NCBI GenBank assembly: GCA_017409265.1 | Contig: JAFQSY010000075.1 | Span: 28,369-92,368 of the forward strand | DNA length: 64,000 nt | From: Clostridia bacterium | GTDB lineage: Bacteria > Bacillota > Clostridia > Oscillospirales > Acutalibacteraceae | Direction of reading: 5' to 3' | Part shown: positions 27,262 through 36,408 of the stretch, piece after piece | How positions within the stretch are numbered: the stretch's first letter is position 1 | Layout of the letters: each line of letters starts with the position of its first letter | The notes under the pieces: model-generated | Seen by the model: only the letters and a program-made list of their open reading frames with translations | Database searches by the model: none | What the model was told of the DNA's origin: nothing | Made by a program: the position numbers and the translations under genes

Positions 27262-28407
27262 ATGGCAAACTATTTATTTACTTCCGAATCCGTAACAGGC
27301 GGCCATCCCGATAAAATCTGCGACCAGATTTCGGATGCCGTTCTTGATGCGATTCTTGCAAAAGACCCCATGGGCAGAGTTGCCTGTGAAACCTGCTGCA
27401 CAACAGGCATGGTTCTCGTTATGGGTGAAATCACAACAACTGCCGATATTGATATCCCCAAAATCGTAAGAGAGGTTGTTGACGATATCGGTTATAACAA
27501 TGCCGAATACGGCTTTGACTGCAATACCTGCGCTGTTATGACAGCTCTTGACAAGCAGTCTGGCGATATTGCTATGGGCGTTGACAGACTTGGCGCAGGC
27601 GACCAGGGAATGATGTTCGGCTTTGCATGCGACGAAACCCCAGAGCTTATGCCGCTTCCCATTTCTCTTGCACATAAGCTTTGCGCAAAGCTTACCGAAG
27701 TTCGTAAAGACGGAACTCTCGGCTATCTTCGCCCCGATGGAAAGAGTCAGGTTACTGTTGAGTATGATGAGAACAACAATCCCGTCAGAGTTGATACGGT
27801 TGTTATTTCTTCACAGCATTCTGCAGACGTTACTCTTGAGCAGATAAGAGCAGACATTGTTGAAAAGGTAATCAAGCCCGTCATTCCCGCAGCAATGCTT
27901 GATGAGAACACAAAATATCACATTAATCCCACAGGAAGATTTGTAACAGGCGGTCCGCAGGGTGACAGCGGTCTTACCGGCAGAAAGATTATCGTTGATA
28001 CCTATGGTGGCTATGCACGCCATGGCGGCGGCGCTTTCAGCGGCAAGGATCCCACAAAGGTTGACCGTTCGGCAGCTTATGCAGCACGCTATGTTGCAAA
28101 AAATATCGTTGCCGCAGGCCTTGCAAAGAAGTGCGAGGTTGAGCTTGCATATGCAATCGGTGTTGAGCAGCCCGTTTCGGTTTTTGTTGATACCTTCGGA
28201 ACAGGCAAAATTGCTGACAGCGAAATCTCTGCAATTGTTAATGAGCTTTTTGACCTCAGCCCCGCAGGAATCATAAAAACTCTTGATTTGAGAAGACCCA
28301 TTTACAGACAGATTGCAGCTCTCGGACATATCGGAAGAACAGATGTTGACCTTCCATGGGAAAAGACAGACAGGGTTGAAGATATCAAAAATGCAGCAAA
28401 CATCTGA
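27262..28407 (+). CDS. metK: S-adenosylmethionine synthetase
   Basis: A 381-residue enzyme making SAM from methionine and ATP. Conserved motifs include [20 protein letters not shown] at the N-terminus, [15 protein letters not shown], and [19 protein letters not shown] with the P-loop-like metal and triphosphate site. The length is standard. It lies directly behind a SAM-I riboswitch, so the product represses its own synthesis, and it ends at a strong terminator. AGAGGTCAGG precedes the ATG. Confidence 0.98.
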   Translation: MANYLFTSESVTGGHPDKICDQISDAVLDAILAKDPMGRVACETCCTTGMVLVMGEITTTADIDIPKIVREVVDDIGYNNAEYGFDCNTCAVMTALDKQSGDIAMGVDRLGAGDQGMMFGFACDETPELMPLPISLAHKLCAKLTEVRKDGTLGYLRPDGKSQVTVEYDENNNPVRVDTVVISSQHSADVTLEQIRADIVEKVIKPVIPAAMLDENTKYHINPTGRFVTGGPQGDSGLTGRKIIVDTYGGYARHGGGAFSGKDPTKVDRSAAYAARYVAKNIVAAGLAKKCEVELAYAIGVEQPVSVFVDTFGTGKIADSEISAIVNELFDLSPAGIIKTLDLRRPIYRQIAALGHIGRTDVDLPWEKTDRVEDIKNAANI

Positions 28408-28425
28408 AAACAAACATAAAAATTA

Positions 28426-28451
28426 CGCCGTTACCTGAAAGGGTAACGGCG
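28426..28451. terminator. Terminator after metK
   Basis: CGCCGTTACC pairs with GGTAACGGCG around TGAAAG, followed by ATTTTGTTG. A-rich DNA on the other side lets it serve the convergent symporter gene as well. Confidence 0.88.
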
Positions 28452-28467
28452 ATTTTGTTGTTTCTAA

Positions 28468-30888
28468 TTATTTTTTGCCTTTTTTAGCAGCCTTTTCAGC
28501 CTTAAGCTTTTCGGCATAAGCCTTTTCTTCGGCAGCTAAACGTTCTTTTTCTGCAATTGCATCCGCCTGTGCCTTTTCGTAGCGTGCCTTTGCTTCGTCA
28601 TACATTGCTGCAATCTCATCAAATCTTGCATAGTTTTCGCTCTGTGTGAGAAGCTTCTTTGCGTTGATATAAGGCTTTGCGGCGCGGTTATAAACAGAGT
28701 TTTCGCTTGTAGCCTTTTTGATTTCGTTTTCTGTGGCTTTCTGTTCTGCCCTGATGCTCTTGACCGCTTTCATATAAAGGTCAATATCCTCTTTATCCTT
28801 GCGGTCTCTTGCATCATAAAGCTTTTTATATGTTGCTTCAAGCTCTTCTGCAAGTCTGTCTTCTTTATCAAACAGCTTTTCAAATATGCCTGCATCAAAT
28901 TCCTTGATTCCACCGGGGAAATATTTTGAAGCAGCTTTTTGAGCATAAACAAAATCCTTTGCCTTTGAAATGGCGGATTTTCTGTATTCTTTTTCCTCTT
29001 GTGTGCCGCGGGGAAGAGCCTTTGCTTCAGCAAGCTCGGATTTGTCAAAGCTGTAAATTGCTTCGTAACCTGCGTTTGCGGTTTTGCGGGCTTCTTCAAG
29101 CTGCATTTTACCGTAAGGAGTGTTGAAACGGTTCATTTCGTCAATAACAAACTTTGAAATTTCAATATTCTGATTGAATTTGATGGCATCCTTATATGCC
29201 TTTTTAGCAGCCTTTTTCTCTTCTTTTGAAGATGCTTGCTTTCTGGCGTTCTTAAGTTCTTTTATGTCCTTTGGCTGTGCATTTTCAAAATCATTTGCTT
29301 CTCTTATGATTTCTATTGCCTCGACAAGGTCTTTATCTTTGAGAATACCGTTACCGTAGTCTTCAAAAAGAGCACGGATTTTTAAAACGTTAATCATACC
29401 CTTCTGCTTGATTTCAGAAAGATCATAGAAGAAATACGGAAGGACATTCATAAATGCGCCGAGAACGGAAACTGCAATAAGAACACCGAAAATACTTATA
29501 AAAGTTTCTTTATGATAAAGAACATTATAAACATTTGTCGGGTCTATCAGCTCGCCTTCCTGAGCAATGATTTCGGGGAGGAGCTCATTGAGCTTTTCTT
29601 CGTTGAAACCGATTTTTTCATAAATTGCGGGAAGAACAGAGCTTGTTGCCATTGTAATAACGCTGCCGATAAGACCGACTGCAGCAAACATGCCGTCAAT
29701 TCTTTCACCCGTTATGTACTGCTGATAGTCACGTATATCGCCGTTAAGGCTGGGAGTAAGAATATGGGCGAAAGAGCCGAAAAGAGCGTTAAACCACAGG
29801 CATATCATAACAATCCATATCATAATACTCATGTCAGCGTATTTTACTACGGGATAAATAAGTGCAATAAACAGAATGTTCATTGTATTTATTAAGATAA
29901 GGGTATTCTTTTTACCGAATTTCTTGATAGAAAGCGGTGCAAGAAGCATGCCCCAGAAAGAAGCGTTGCCGTAAATTGTGAATAAAAGAGAATATTCTCC
30001 GCTTGAGCAGGCGTGCTGATAAGAATAAAGCCAGTTAAGAATGCTTCCGTATGCGCCTTCAAGGAAGCCAAGCCAGCCGGCAAGAGAAATAACCCAAAAA
30101 TACTTGTTCTTGGCAACTGCACGAAGAGCATCCAAAAACTTAATCTGAACAACGTGGGTTTTGGCCTGAACGATTTTTTCTTCTGTGTTGACATAGACTA
30201 TAACGCTCAAAAGAAAACCGAGAATAAGAATTGGCGGCCATATGTATCTGTAAATCCTGATATCGTTGAGGTTATTTGTACCGATAATTGCGGTTGCAAG
30301 TAAGGGGATAACCGCATTGGTTATTGTGGGAGCAAGCGAATCGGTTACCGATTTAATCGAAGAAACATTTGCACGTTCCTGAGTGTTGGGAGAAAGAACA
30401 ACGATGTAGTTGTCATAAGCATCGTAAAGAAAATTATAGAAAAATTGGAACCCGATGTTGAAAAGAAGAACAACGGCGCATTTCATCATCTGACTGCTCA
30501 TTTTTTCATAGGGCATCCAGAAATAGCCTATTGCAAGAATAATTGTCGGCAGACCCATTGTAAGAATATAAGGTCTGTATTTGCCTTTTCTGTTGCGCGC
30601 ATTGTCTATTATGTATGCTCTGAACATGGTCAGAGGGAAGCTGATAATAACCGCAAGAATGTATATGAAATACATGTTCATCGGCTCAATGCCGATGGTA
30701 TTTCCGACGAAAACGTTTGTTGCGGAAAGAAGAACAGCAGATATGCATGTAATTATAAATTTAACGCCTATACCGCCGCCTGCGAGAGATACAATTTCCT
30801 TAAAACTCATGTAGTTGCCGAGAGGCGGAGTTTTCCAATAGGTTCTTACTTTTGAAAATCCGTCCTTGACTTGTGAAATGAGATTCAT
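28468..30888 (-). CDS. GPH-like MFS symporter with a long charged C-terminal extension
   Basis: An 806-residue protein. About residues 1-490 form a 12-helix transporter of the GPH/MFS type (early loop RAYIIDNARNRKGKYRPY). After the last helix, roughly 310 residues are hydrophilic and rich in Ala, Lys and Glu, with heptad-like stretches ending in EKERLAAEEKAYAEKLKAEK and a lysine-rich tail; these are predicted to form cytoplasmic coiled coils. Ordinary GPH carriers end near 450-500 residues. The start is the ATG at 30888 with AGGAGG 6 bases before. It is transcribed divergently from an FGGY sugar kinase, which suggests sugar import. The role of the tail is unknown. Confidence 0.85.
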   Translation of the reverse strand: MNLISQVKDGFSKVRTYWKTPPLGNYMSFKEIVSLAGGGIGVKFIITCISAVLLSATNVFVGNTIGIEPMNMYFIYILAVIISFPLTMFRAYIIDNARNRKGKYRPYILTMGLPTIILAIGYFWMPYEKMSSQMMKCAVVLLFNIGFQFFYNFLYDAYDNYIVVLSPNTQERANVSSIKSVTDSLAPTITNAVIPLLATAIIGTNNLNDIRIYRYIWPPILILGFLLSVIVYVNTEEKIVQAKTHVVQIKFLDALRAVAKNKYFWVISLAGWLGFLEGAYGSILNWLYSYQHACSSGEYSLLFTIYGNASFWGMLLAPLSIKKFGKKNTLILINTMNILFIALIYPVVKYADMSIMIWIVMICLWFNALFGSFAHILTPSLNGDIRDYQQYITGERIDGMFAAVGLIGSVITMATSSVLPAIYEKIGFNEEKLNELLPEIIAQEGELIDPTNVYNVLYHKETFISIFGVLIAVSVLGAFMNVLPYFFYDLSEIKQKGMINVLKIRALFEDYGNGILKDKDLVEAIEIIREANDFENAQPKDIKELKNARKQASSKEEKKAAKKAYKDAIKFNQNIEISKFVIDEMNRFNTPYGKMQLEEARKTANAGYEAIYSFDKSELAEAKALPRGTQEEKEYRKSAISKAKDFVYAQKAASKYFPGGIKEFDAGIFEKLFDKEDRLAEELEATYKKLYDARDRKDKEDIDLYMKAVKSIRAEQKATENEIKKATSENSVYNRAAKPYINAKKLLTQSENYARFDEIAAMYDEAKARYEKAQADAIAEKERLAAEEKAYAEKLKAEKAAKKGKK

Positions 30889-30918
30889 AGTCTTCCTCCT
30901 AATTGTCATATAGAAATA

Positions 30919-30947
30919 ATTATAGCAAAAGTTATAAAAAAAAGCAA
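30919..30947 (-). promoter_or_regulatory. Promoter of the long-tailed symporter
   Basis: Minus strand TTGCTT (30942-30947), 17-base spacer, TATAAT (30919-30924). Confidence 0.7.
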
Positions 30948-30986
30948 CATAAAAGAAACATTTATGTATAAAAAAGTATTGTTCAC

Positions 30987-31015
30987 TTGACGGTTGTATC
31001 ATATTTTGATATTAT
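30987..31015 (+). promoter_or_regulatory. FGGY kinase promoter
   Basis: TTGACG (30987-30992), 17-base spacer, TATTAT (31010-31015), divergent from the symporter promoter 40 bases away. Confidence 0.7.
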
Positions 31016-31067
31016 AACAGAGTAGAAAATTGCGTTTTTCTGACTAATGAAACGGAGTGTGATAATT

Positions 31068-32657
31068 ATGGAAAAAATCAAGCTTGCAATTGAAGCGGGT
31101 CAGACCGCTCTCGGCATTGAATTTGGTTCAACAAGAATCAAGGCTGTTCTTATCGGCAAAAACCATGAGCCTCTTGCATCGGGCAGTTTTGATTGGGAAA
31201 ATACATATGATAACGGCGTATGGACTTATCCTATTTCGCAGGTATGGGAAGGACTTCAGGGTGCATTTTCCGCTCTTAAAAAGAATGTTTCTGAAAAATA
31301 CGGAGTGAAGCTTACAACAGTCGGTGCACTTGGCATCAGCGGTATGATGCACGGATATCTTGCTTTTGACAAAGACGGCAATCAGCTTGCACAGTTCAGA
31401 ACATGGAGAAACACAATTACTGCAAAGGCAGCTGAAGAATTAAGCGAACTTTTTGATTTCAATATTCCGCAGCGCTGGAGCATTGCCCATCTTTATCAGT
31501 CAATTCTGAACGGTGAAGAGCATGTGAAAGATGTTGATTTTATTGCAACTCTTGCTGCCTATGTTCATTGGAAGCTTACCGGCAAAAAGGTTATCGGCGT
31601 CGGAGAAGCCTCGGGAATGTTCCCCATTGACAGCGAAACAAATGATTACGATAAGAAAATGCTCGAGCAGTTTGACGAAAAAATTGCAGGCAAAAACTTT
31701 CCGTGGAACATTGAAGGGATTCTTCCGAAGGTTCTTGTTGCAGGCGAAAGTGCAGGCGTTCTGACCGAAGAGGGAGCACTTCTTCTTGACCCCACTGGTG
31801 AGTTTAAGGCAGGCGTTGTGCTTTGCCCGCCTGAGGGCGATGCAGGAACAGGTATGGTTGCAACAAATTCCGTTGCAGTCAGAACGGGCAATGTTTCCGC
31901 AGGCACATCAATATTCCTCATGGTTGTGCTTGAAAAAGCACTCTCAAAGCTTTATCCCGAAATTGATATGGTAACAACTCCTGCAGGTAAGCCTGTTGCG
32001 ATGGTGCATTGCAACAACTGTTCGGGTGAAATTGATGCGTGGGCAGGACTTTTTACATCTATGTGTAAAGCAATGGGTATGGATGTCAGTATTTATAAGG
32101 TGCTTGACAAGATGTTTGAGTCCGCTCTTTCGGGCGATAAAGATTGCGGCGGACTCGTTGCATATAACTATCTTTCGGGAGAGGTTATCACAGGTCTTGA
32201 CAGCGGTAAGCCTATGTTCTTCAGAGGCCCCGACAGCAAGTTCAATCTTGAAAACTTTGCAAGAGTGCAGCTTTGCTCCGCGGCGGCGACATTAAGCATC
32301 GGTATGGAAATCCTTGCAGATGAAGATGTTAAGGTTGACCGTATTCTCGGACATGGCGGATATTTCAAGGCTCCCGTTGCAGGTCAGAAGATAATGGGTG
32401 CAGCTCTTAATGCTCCCGTATCGGTTATGAAAACGGCAGGCGAGGGTGGACCATGGGGTGTTGCTATTCTTGCAGAATACATGCTCAGTAAGGCTGACGG
32501 TGAAACACTTGACGAATACCTTGAAAACAAAGTGTTTGCAGGTCAGGATTCAACAGAAGTGACTCCCGATGCGGATGATATTGCAGGCTTCAAGGCTTTC
32601 CTTGAAAATTATAAGAAGGGCCTTGCAGCCGAAAAAGCAGCGGTTGAAGCTTTCTGA
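31068..32657 (+). CDS. FGGY-family carbohydrate kinase
   Basis: A 529-residue sugar kinase. The ATP/phosphate motif is [12 protein letters not shown] near 16-27, with Glu where many family members have Asp; [15 protein letters not shown] matches the sugar-binding region and ILGHGGYFK plus [10 protein letters not shown] match the C-terminal FGGY domain. It is closest in layout to xylulokinase-like members but somewhat longer, and the sugar cannot be named. The ATG at 31068 is preceded by CGGAG at 10 bases; the ATG at 31047 lacks a site. It is divergent to the long-tailed symporter. Confidence 0.85.
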   Translation: MEKIKLAIEAGQTALGIEFGSTRIKAVLIGKNHEPLASGSFDWENTYDNGVWTYPISQVWEGLQGAFSALKKNVSEKYGVKLTTVGALGISGMMHGYLAFDKDGNQLAQFRTWRNTITAKAAEELSELFDFNIPQRWSIAHLYQSILNGEEHVKDVDFIATLAAYVHWKLTGKKVIGVGEASGMFPIDSETNDYDKKMLEQFDEKIAGKNFPWNIEGILPKVLVAGESAGVLTEEGALLLDPTGEFKAGVVLCPPEGDAGTGMVATNSVAVRTGNVSAGTSIFLMVVLEKALSKLYPEIDMVTTPAGKPVAMVHCNNCSGEIDAWAGLFTSMCKAMGMDVSIYKVLDKMFESALSGDKDCGGLVAYNYLSGEVITGLDSGKPMFFRGPDSKFNLENFARVQLCSAAATLSIGMEILADEDVKVDRILGHGGYFKAPVAGQKIMGAALNAPVSVMKTAGEGGPWGVAILAEYMLSKADGETLDEYLENKVFAGQDSTEVTPDADDIAGFKAFLENYKKGLAAEKAAVEAF

Positions 32658-32719
32658 TAATTTTTAATCTGTTATTGAGGGTTATATCTTTTCTGTTCTG
32701 TCTGAATTGATTTAAATTA

Positions 32720-32748
32720 CCTGCGTGCTGAAAAGTGCGCAGGTTTTT
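32720..32748 (+). terminator. Terminator after the FGGY kinase
   Basis: CCTGCGTGC pairs with GTGCGCAGG (two G-T pairs) around TGAAAA, then TTTTT. Confidence 0.85.
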
Positions 32749-32759
32749 ATATTTTTCTG

Positions 32760-32788
32760 TTGGTTTATTGCAGATGCTATGATATAAT
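32760..32788 (+). promoter_or_regulatory. Promoter of the DUF4965-like gene
   Basis: TTGGTT (32760-32765), 17-base spacer, TATAAT (32783-32788). Confidence 0.65.
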
Positions 32789-32814
32789 TATAAAAAACAT
32801 GAGAGGATGTTATT

Positions 32815-34704
32815 ATGAAATTGAGAGCACCGTGTGTTCCGCTTATAACAATTGACCCCTATTTTTCAGTATGGTCACAGGATACCGTACTTAATGTATC
32901 ACGTACTGTTCATTGGACAGGCAAAAGCAACTACCTTCTCGGCACTGCGATTGTTGACGGAAAAGAATACACTTTCTTCGGATATCACAGGGATAAGCAT
33001 AAGCTTACGCAGATTTCGCTTGAGATTGATGCGCTTTCAACAACTGCAGTTTTTGAGAATGATGAAATAATTCTGAAGGCTGTTTTTACTTCTCCCGTTA
33101 TCCCTGATGATTACATGCTTTTGACAAGACCTGTCTCTTATCTTTCGGTTTCATATTCGTCGCGTGACGGAAAAGAGCATGATGTTAAAATAAATGTCAG
33201 AGCAAGCGAAGAGCTTTGCCTTGACAAAGCATGGCAGAATGATGTTGATATTAAAGAAATCAGCATCGGCTCCGTTAAAGGTATGCAAATGGGTAATGTT
33301 GAGCAAAAGCCTCTTAATCGATGCGGTGATGATGTAAGAATAGATTGGGGCTATTTTTATCTTGCTGTTGATTCGGAAATTGCCGAAACAAACACAGACA
33401 GAGAATGGGGTATGGACGTAGTTACTGTCAGCTCCGGAATCAAAGAGAACGAAAATCTGCTTTTCCTTTTCGCGTATGACGATATTGAAAGCATTGAGTA
33501 TTTCGGCAAGCATCTTAAATCTTATTGGAACAAAGACGGTCAGACAATTCTTGAAGCAATATCGGATGCGGCTGCCGAATATGATGAAGTAATGAACCGT
33601 TGCCGTGAATTTTCTCAAAATCTTTATATTGACGCGAAAAATGCAGGCGGAGAAAAATATGCAGAGCTGCTTTCGCTTGCATATCGTCAAGTTATCGCAG
33701 GTCATAAGCTTGCCATTGACGAAAACGGAGAGATTCTCTACATATCAAAAGAATGCTTCTCCAACGGCTGTGCAGCAACAGTTGATGTTTCCTATCCGTC
33801 AATCCCGATGTTCCTTATTTACAATCCTGAGCTTGTCAAGGGAATGATGCGTCCTGTTTTCCGCTATGCGAAAAGCGATACATGGATTTATGATTTTGCA
33901 CCGCATGATGTGGGATGTTATCCTCTTGTTAACGGTCAGGTTTACGGCGAGAATGCTCTTAAATGGCAGATGCCTGTCGAAGAATGCGGCAATATGCTTG
34001 TCATGGCAACAAATGTTTCTCTTGCAGAAGGCTCTGCAGAGTTTGCAAAAGAAAATCTTGATCTTCTTAATGCTTGGTGCGACTATCTTATCGAATACGG
34101 AGCAGACCCCGGTCACCAGCTTTGCACAGATGATTTTGCGGGTCATCTTGCGCACAACTGCAATCTTTCGCTCAAGGCAATCATGGGCCTTTGCGGAATG
34201 TCGATAATCGAGGATATGCTCGGCGATAAAGAAAAATCGGATTACTATCGTTCAGAAGCAGAGAAAATGGCTGATAATTGGATGAAAACCGCACTCAACA
34301 GCGACGGCACATCAAATCTTGCCTTTGACCAGCCCTATACCTATTCCATGAAATATAACATGGTTTGGGACAAGGTTTGGGGAACAAAACTTTTCACACA
34401 GGAATTTATGGACAGTGAAATTGCGGATAACATGAAGCACTTCAATAAATACGGAATGCCGCTTGACTGCCGTGCGGATTACACAAAGTCTGATTGGCTT
34501 GTCTGGGTTGCGTCGATGTCATCTTCAAAAGAGGTTTTTGAGCAGTACATTGTACCTCTTTGGGAATCGTATAACGAAAGTGACAGCCGTGTGCCCATGA
34601 CGGATTGGTATGATACAATCAGCGGCAAAACAGTATCATTCCAGCACAGAACGGTTCAAGGCGGTCTGTTTATGAGAATGCTTATGGACCAAAAAAGTAA
34701 ATAA
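32815..34704 (+). CDS. DUF4965/DUF1793-type protein related to glutaminase A
   Basis: A 629-residue protein with the order of domains seen in fungal glutaminase A-like proteins: an N-terminal beta domain (PLITIDPYFSVWS near 9-21), DUF4965 and an alpha-barrel DUF1793 region (YPSIPMFLIYN, HDVGCYPLVNGQ, QLCTDDFAGHLAHNCNLSLK, MPLDCRADYTKSDWL). No signal peptide is present, unlike the secreted fungal enzymes, so it is cytoplasmic here. The fold is that of six-hairpin glycosidases, so a glycoside substrate is as likely as glutamine in this sugar-rich neighbourhood. GAGAGGATG precedes the ATG. It has its own promoter and terminator. Confidence 0.75.
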   Translation: MKLRAPCVPLITIDPYFSVWSQDTVLNVSRTVHWTGKSNYLLGTAIVDGKEYTFFGYHRDKHKLTQISLEIDALSTTAVFENDEIILKAVFTSPVIPDDYMLLTRPVSYLSVSYSSRDGKEHDVKINVRASEELCLDKAWQNDVDIKEISIGSVKGMQMGNVEQKPLNRCGDDVRIDWGYFYLAVDSEIAETNTDREWGMDVVTVSSGIKENENLLFLFAYDDIESIEYFGKHLKSYWNKDGQTILEAISDAAAEYDEVMNRCREFSQNLYIDAKNAGGEKYAELLSLAYRQVIAGHKLAIDENGEILYISKECFSNGCAATVDVSYPSIPMFLIYNPELVKGMMRPVFRYAKSDTWIYDFAPHDVGCYPLVNGQVYGENALKWQMPVEECGNMLVMATNVSLAEGSAEFAKENLDLLNAWCDYLIEYGADPGHQLCTDDFAGHLAHNCNLSLKAIMGLCGMSIIEDMLGDKEKSDYYRSEAEKMADNWMKTALNSDGTSNLAFDQPYTYSMKYNMVWDKVWGTKLFTQEFMDSEIADNMKHFNKYGMPLDCRADYTKSDWLVWVASMSSSKEVFEQYIVPLWESYNESDSRVPMTDWYDTISGKTVSFQHRTVQGGLFMRMLMDQKSK

Positions 34705-34709
34705 AAAAT

Positions 34710-34738
34710 GAGCTGATTCCTTTAGCGGGAATCAGCTC
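34710..34738. terminator. Bidirectional terminator
   Basis: GAGCTGATTCC pairs with GGAATCAGCTC around a short loop; ATTTTTTATTT follows on the plus strand and a T-run on the minus strand. It serves the DUF4965-like gene and thioredoxin. Confidence 0.92.
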
Positions 34739-34745
34739 TGATTTT

Positions 34746-35051
34746 TTATTTCAGCAGTTCAAGAATTGAGTCCTTCGGTCTTGCACCGACTGCCTTATTT
34801 GTAATTTTTCCGTTTTTCATAACTGCCAGCATCGGAATGCTTGAGACACCGAATGCGGCAGCAAGCTCGGGTTCCTCATCAACATTGATTTTGCCGACAA
34901 GGTACTGCGGATTTTCATTGGCGATTTCATCAACTATCGGCGAAACCATTCGGCAGGGAACGCACCAATCTGCATAGAAATCAAGAAGAACGGTTTTTTC
35001 GCTTGATTTGACTGATTCGAAATTGTTTTTATTTACACTTAAAACTGACAT
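34746..35051 (-). CDS. Thioredoxin with a CVPC active site
   Basis: A 101-residue thioredoxin. FYADWCVPCRM carries the redox pair Cys30 and Cys33; the usual glycine between them is valine, which will change the redox potential. The buried Asp, the cis-proline in SSIPML and the conserved C-terminal glycine are present. It starts 15 bases after the metallophosphoesterase gene on the same strand and is probably cotranscribed. It reduces disulfides in cytoplasmic proteins; its specific partner is unknown. The housekeeping trxA may be elsewhere. Confidence 0.9.
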   Translation of the reverse strand: MSVLSVNKNNFESVKSSEKTVLLDFYADWCVPCRMVSPIVDEIANENPQYLVGKINVDEEPELAAAFGVSSIPMLAVMKNGKITNKAVGARPKDSILELLK

Positions 35052-35066
35052 ATCAATATCCTTTCT

Positions 35067-36245
35067 TTACCAATAAAGGAAAACTGCGCCGATACCTGAA
35101 ATTTCAGAGAGTACAAGCAGAATTTTTCCTAAAATAACCCAAAAGCCTGCATCGAGACGGTTGATAGCCATATCTTCCGCAAAGTCTGCATTTTTTAATG
35201 CAAGATCGTTAACGGTAATAACTTCCGATTTGAATTTGGAGGTGTTATCCTCATTAACTGTGATAAGTCGTCCGCCTCTTACAAACTCATTGCCGTATGC
35301 ACGAAAAGCCATGCCCGGAGTGTTGATAATCATAATATCCTTATGCTCAACCTCATAACTGTTGATATGGTCATGGCCTGCGAAAACTGCGAGAACATCG
35401 CCGTTTTCAGCCATCGCATCAAACTGACCGTAATTATATACGCCTGGTGAAGGTGGTTCCAAAAGATGACCGTCAAAAACGCTTGTGTCGGGACAGACGA
35501 TAGGATAGTTTTTGCCGTTGTATTTTTCGGTGAGGGGTGAAAGTTCAAACGGAACATCGGGGAACATAACGTCATAAACATCGGGAGGTACCATATGCTG
35601 GAATGCGAGAGAATTAATCTTTTCTCCAGCTTCCTTTTCAACAGCCTCGCTTGTTTTCTTATACCATTCTATCTGGTCGGGAGTTACGCTGTCGTAGCCG
35701 AGTCTGTTTCCGTCTTCGTCATAAACATATGTGCCGGTATCAAACATCCAGAGGTTAAATTTGATTTTCTTACCGTTCGATGAGAGAATGGGAAGATTGT
35801 GGATTGCAGTTCCGTGAAGCGTGGGGTCTGCATCATATGCAAGGCAGTATTTTCCGCCGTATTTCTGATAGTATTTAAGGAGAGTATCCTTATCAACGCC
35901 CTGCTCATCATCATGGTTACCGAAAACGAGAGTGAAATAAACTTTGTTCTCAACAAAGGGAGTAACAAGCTCTTTTATGGCATCTTCCTTGTTTTCTTTT
36001 GGCGCAACTGTGTTGTCACCGCCGAGAACAACAAGGTCGGGGTCATAAACTTTGAGCATATAGTTGATATAAATCATCATTCTTTCCTGCGCGGGATAGC
36101 CGTCCTGACCGTCGCAGAGATGAAGAATTTTAAATTCGCCGTTTTCATCGAATTTAAGAACACTTTTGCTTGCTGCAAACGCAGGTATTGTGGCACCTAA
36201 AATCATGCATACCGCAAGAATAACGGAAAATATACGTTTTTTCAT
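35067..36245 (-). CDS. Exported calcineurin-like metallophosphoesterase
   Basis: A 392-residue secreted phosphoesterase. A signal peptide (MKKRIFSVILAVCMILGATI) ends near AFAAS. The metal-binding motifs are visible in order: ILHLCDGQD (usual DxH replaced by DGQD), VVLGGDNT, FGNHDDE, a His in AFQHMVP and AGHDH. A hydrophobic C-terminus (about 366-390) would anchor it to the outer face of the membrane. It resembles purple acid phosphatase and DNA/nucleotide phosphoesterase branches; the substrate is unknown. Thioredoxin follows on the same transcript. Confidence 0.85.
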   Translation of the reverse strand: MKKRIFSVILAVCMILGATIPAFAASKSVLKFDENGEFKILHLCDGQDGYPAQERMMIYINYMLKVYDPDLVVLGGDNTVAPKENKEDAIKELVTPFVENKVYFTLVFGNHDDEQGVDKDTLLKYYQKYGGKYCLAYDADPTLHGTAIHNLPILSSNGKKIKFNLWMFDTGTYVYDEDGNRLGYDSVTPDQIEWYKKTSEAVEKEAGEKINSLAFQHMVPPDVYDVMFPDVPFELSPLTEKYNGKNYPIVCPDTSVFDGHLLEPPSPGVYNYGQFDAMAENGDVLAVFAGHDHINSYEVEHKDIMIINTPGMAFRAYGNEFVRGGRLITVNEDNTSKFKSEVITVNDLALKNADFAEDMAINRLDAGFWVILGKILLVLSEISGIGAVFLYW

Positions 36246-36274
36246 GGTTTGTCCTCCGTATCTTTATTAATTAA

Positions 36275-36303
36275 AGTATACCATAATTTTACGCTGTTGT
36301 AAA
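36275..36303 (-). promoter_or_regulatory. Metallophosphoesterase promoter
   Basis: Minus strand TTTACA (36298-36303), 17-base spacer, TATACT (36275-36280). Confidence 0.7.
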
Positions 36304-36315
36304 TGAAGAAAAAGA

Positions 36316-36335
36316 TTAAATAAAATTTTATTTAA
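36316..36335. promoter_or_regulatory. Perfect 20-bp palindrome between divergent promoters
   Basis: TTAAATAAAATTTTATTTAA lies between the -35 elements of the metallophosphoesterase and GH38 promoters, 12 and 4 bases away. It could be a shared operator, or simply AT-rich symmetrical DNA. Confidence 0.35.
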
Positions 36336-36339
36336 CGGA

Positions 36340-36368
36340 TTGTTTTATAAAAATAATGGTGATATAAT
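36340..36368 (+). promoter_or_regulatory. GH38 promoter
   Basis: TTGTTT (36340-36345), 17-base spacer, TATAAT (36363-36368). Confidence 0.65.
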
Positions 36369-36408
36369 ATGCAATTAAATGACAAAAAACTCCGAAAGGA
36401 TTTTAAAT

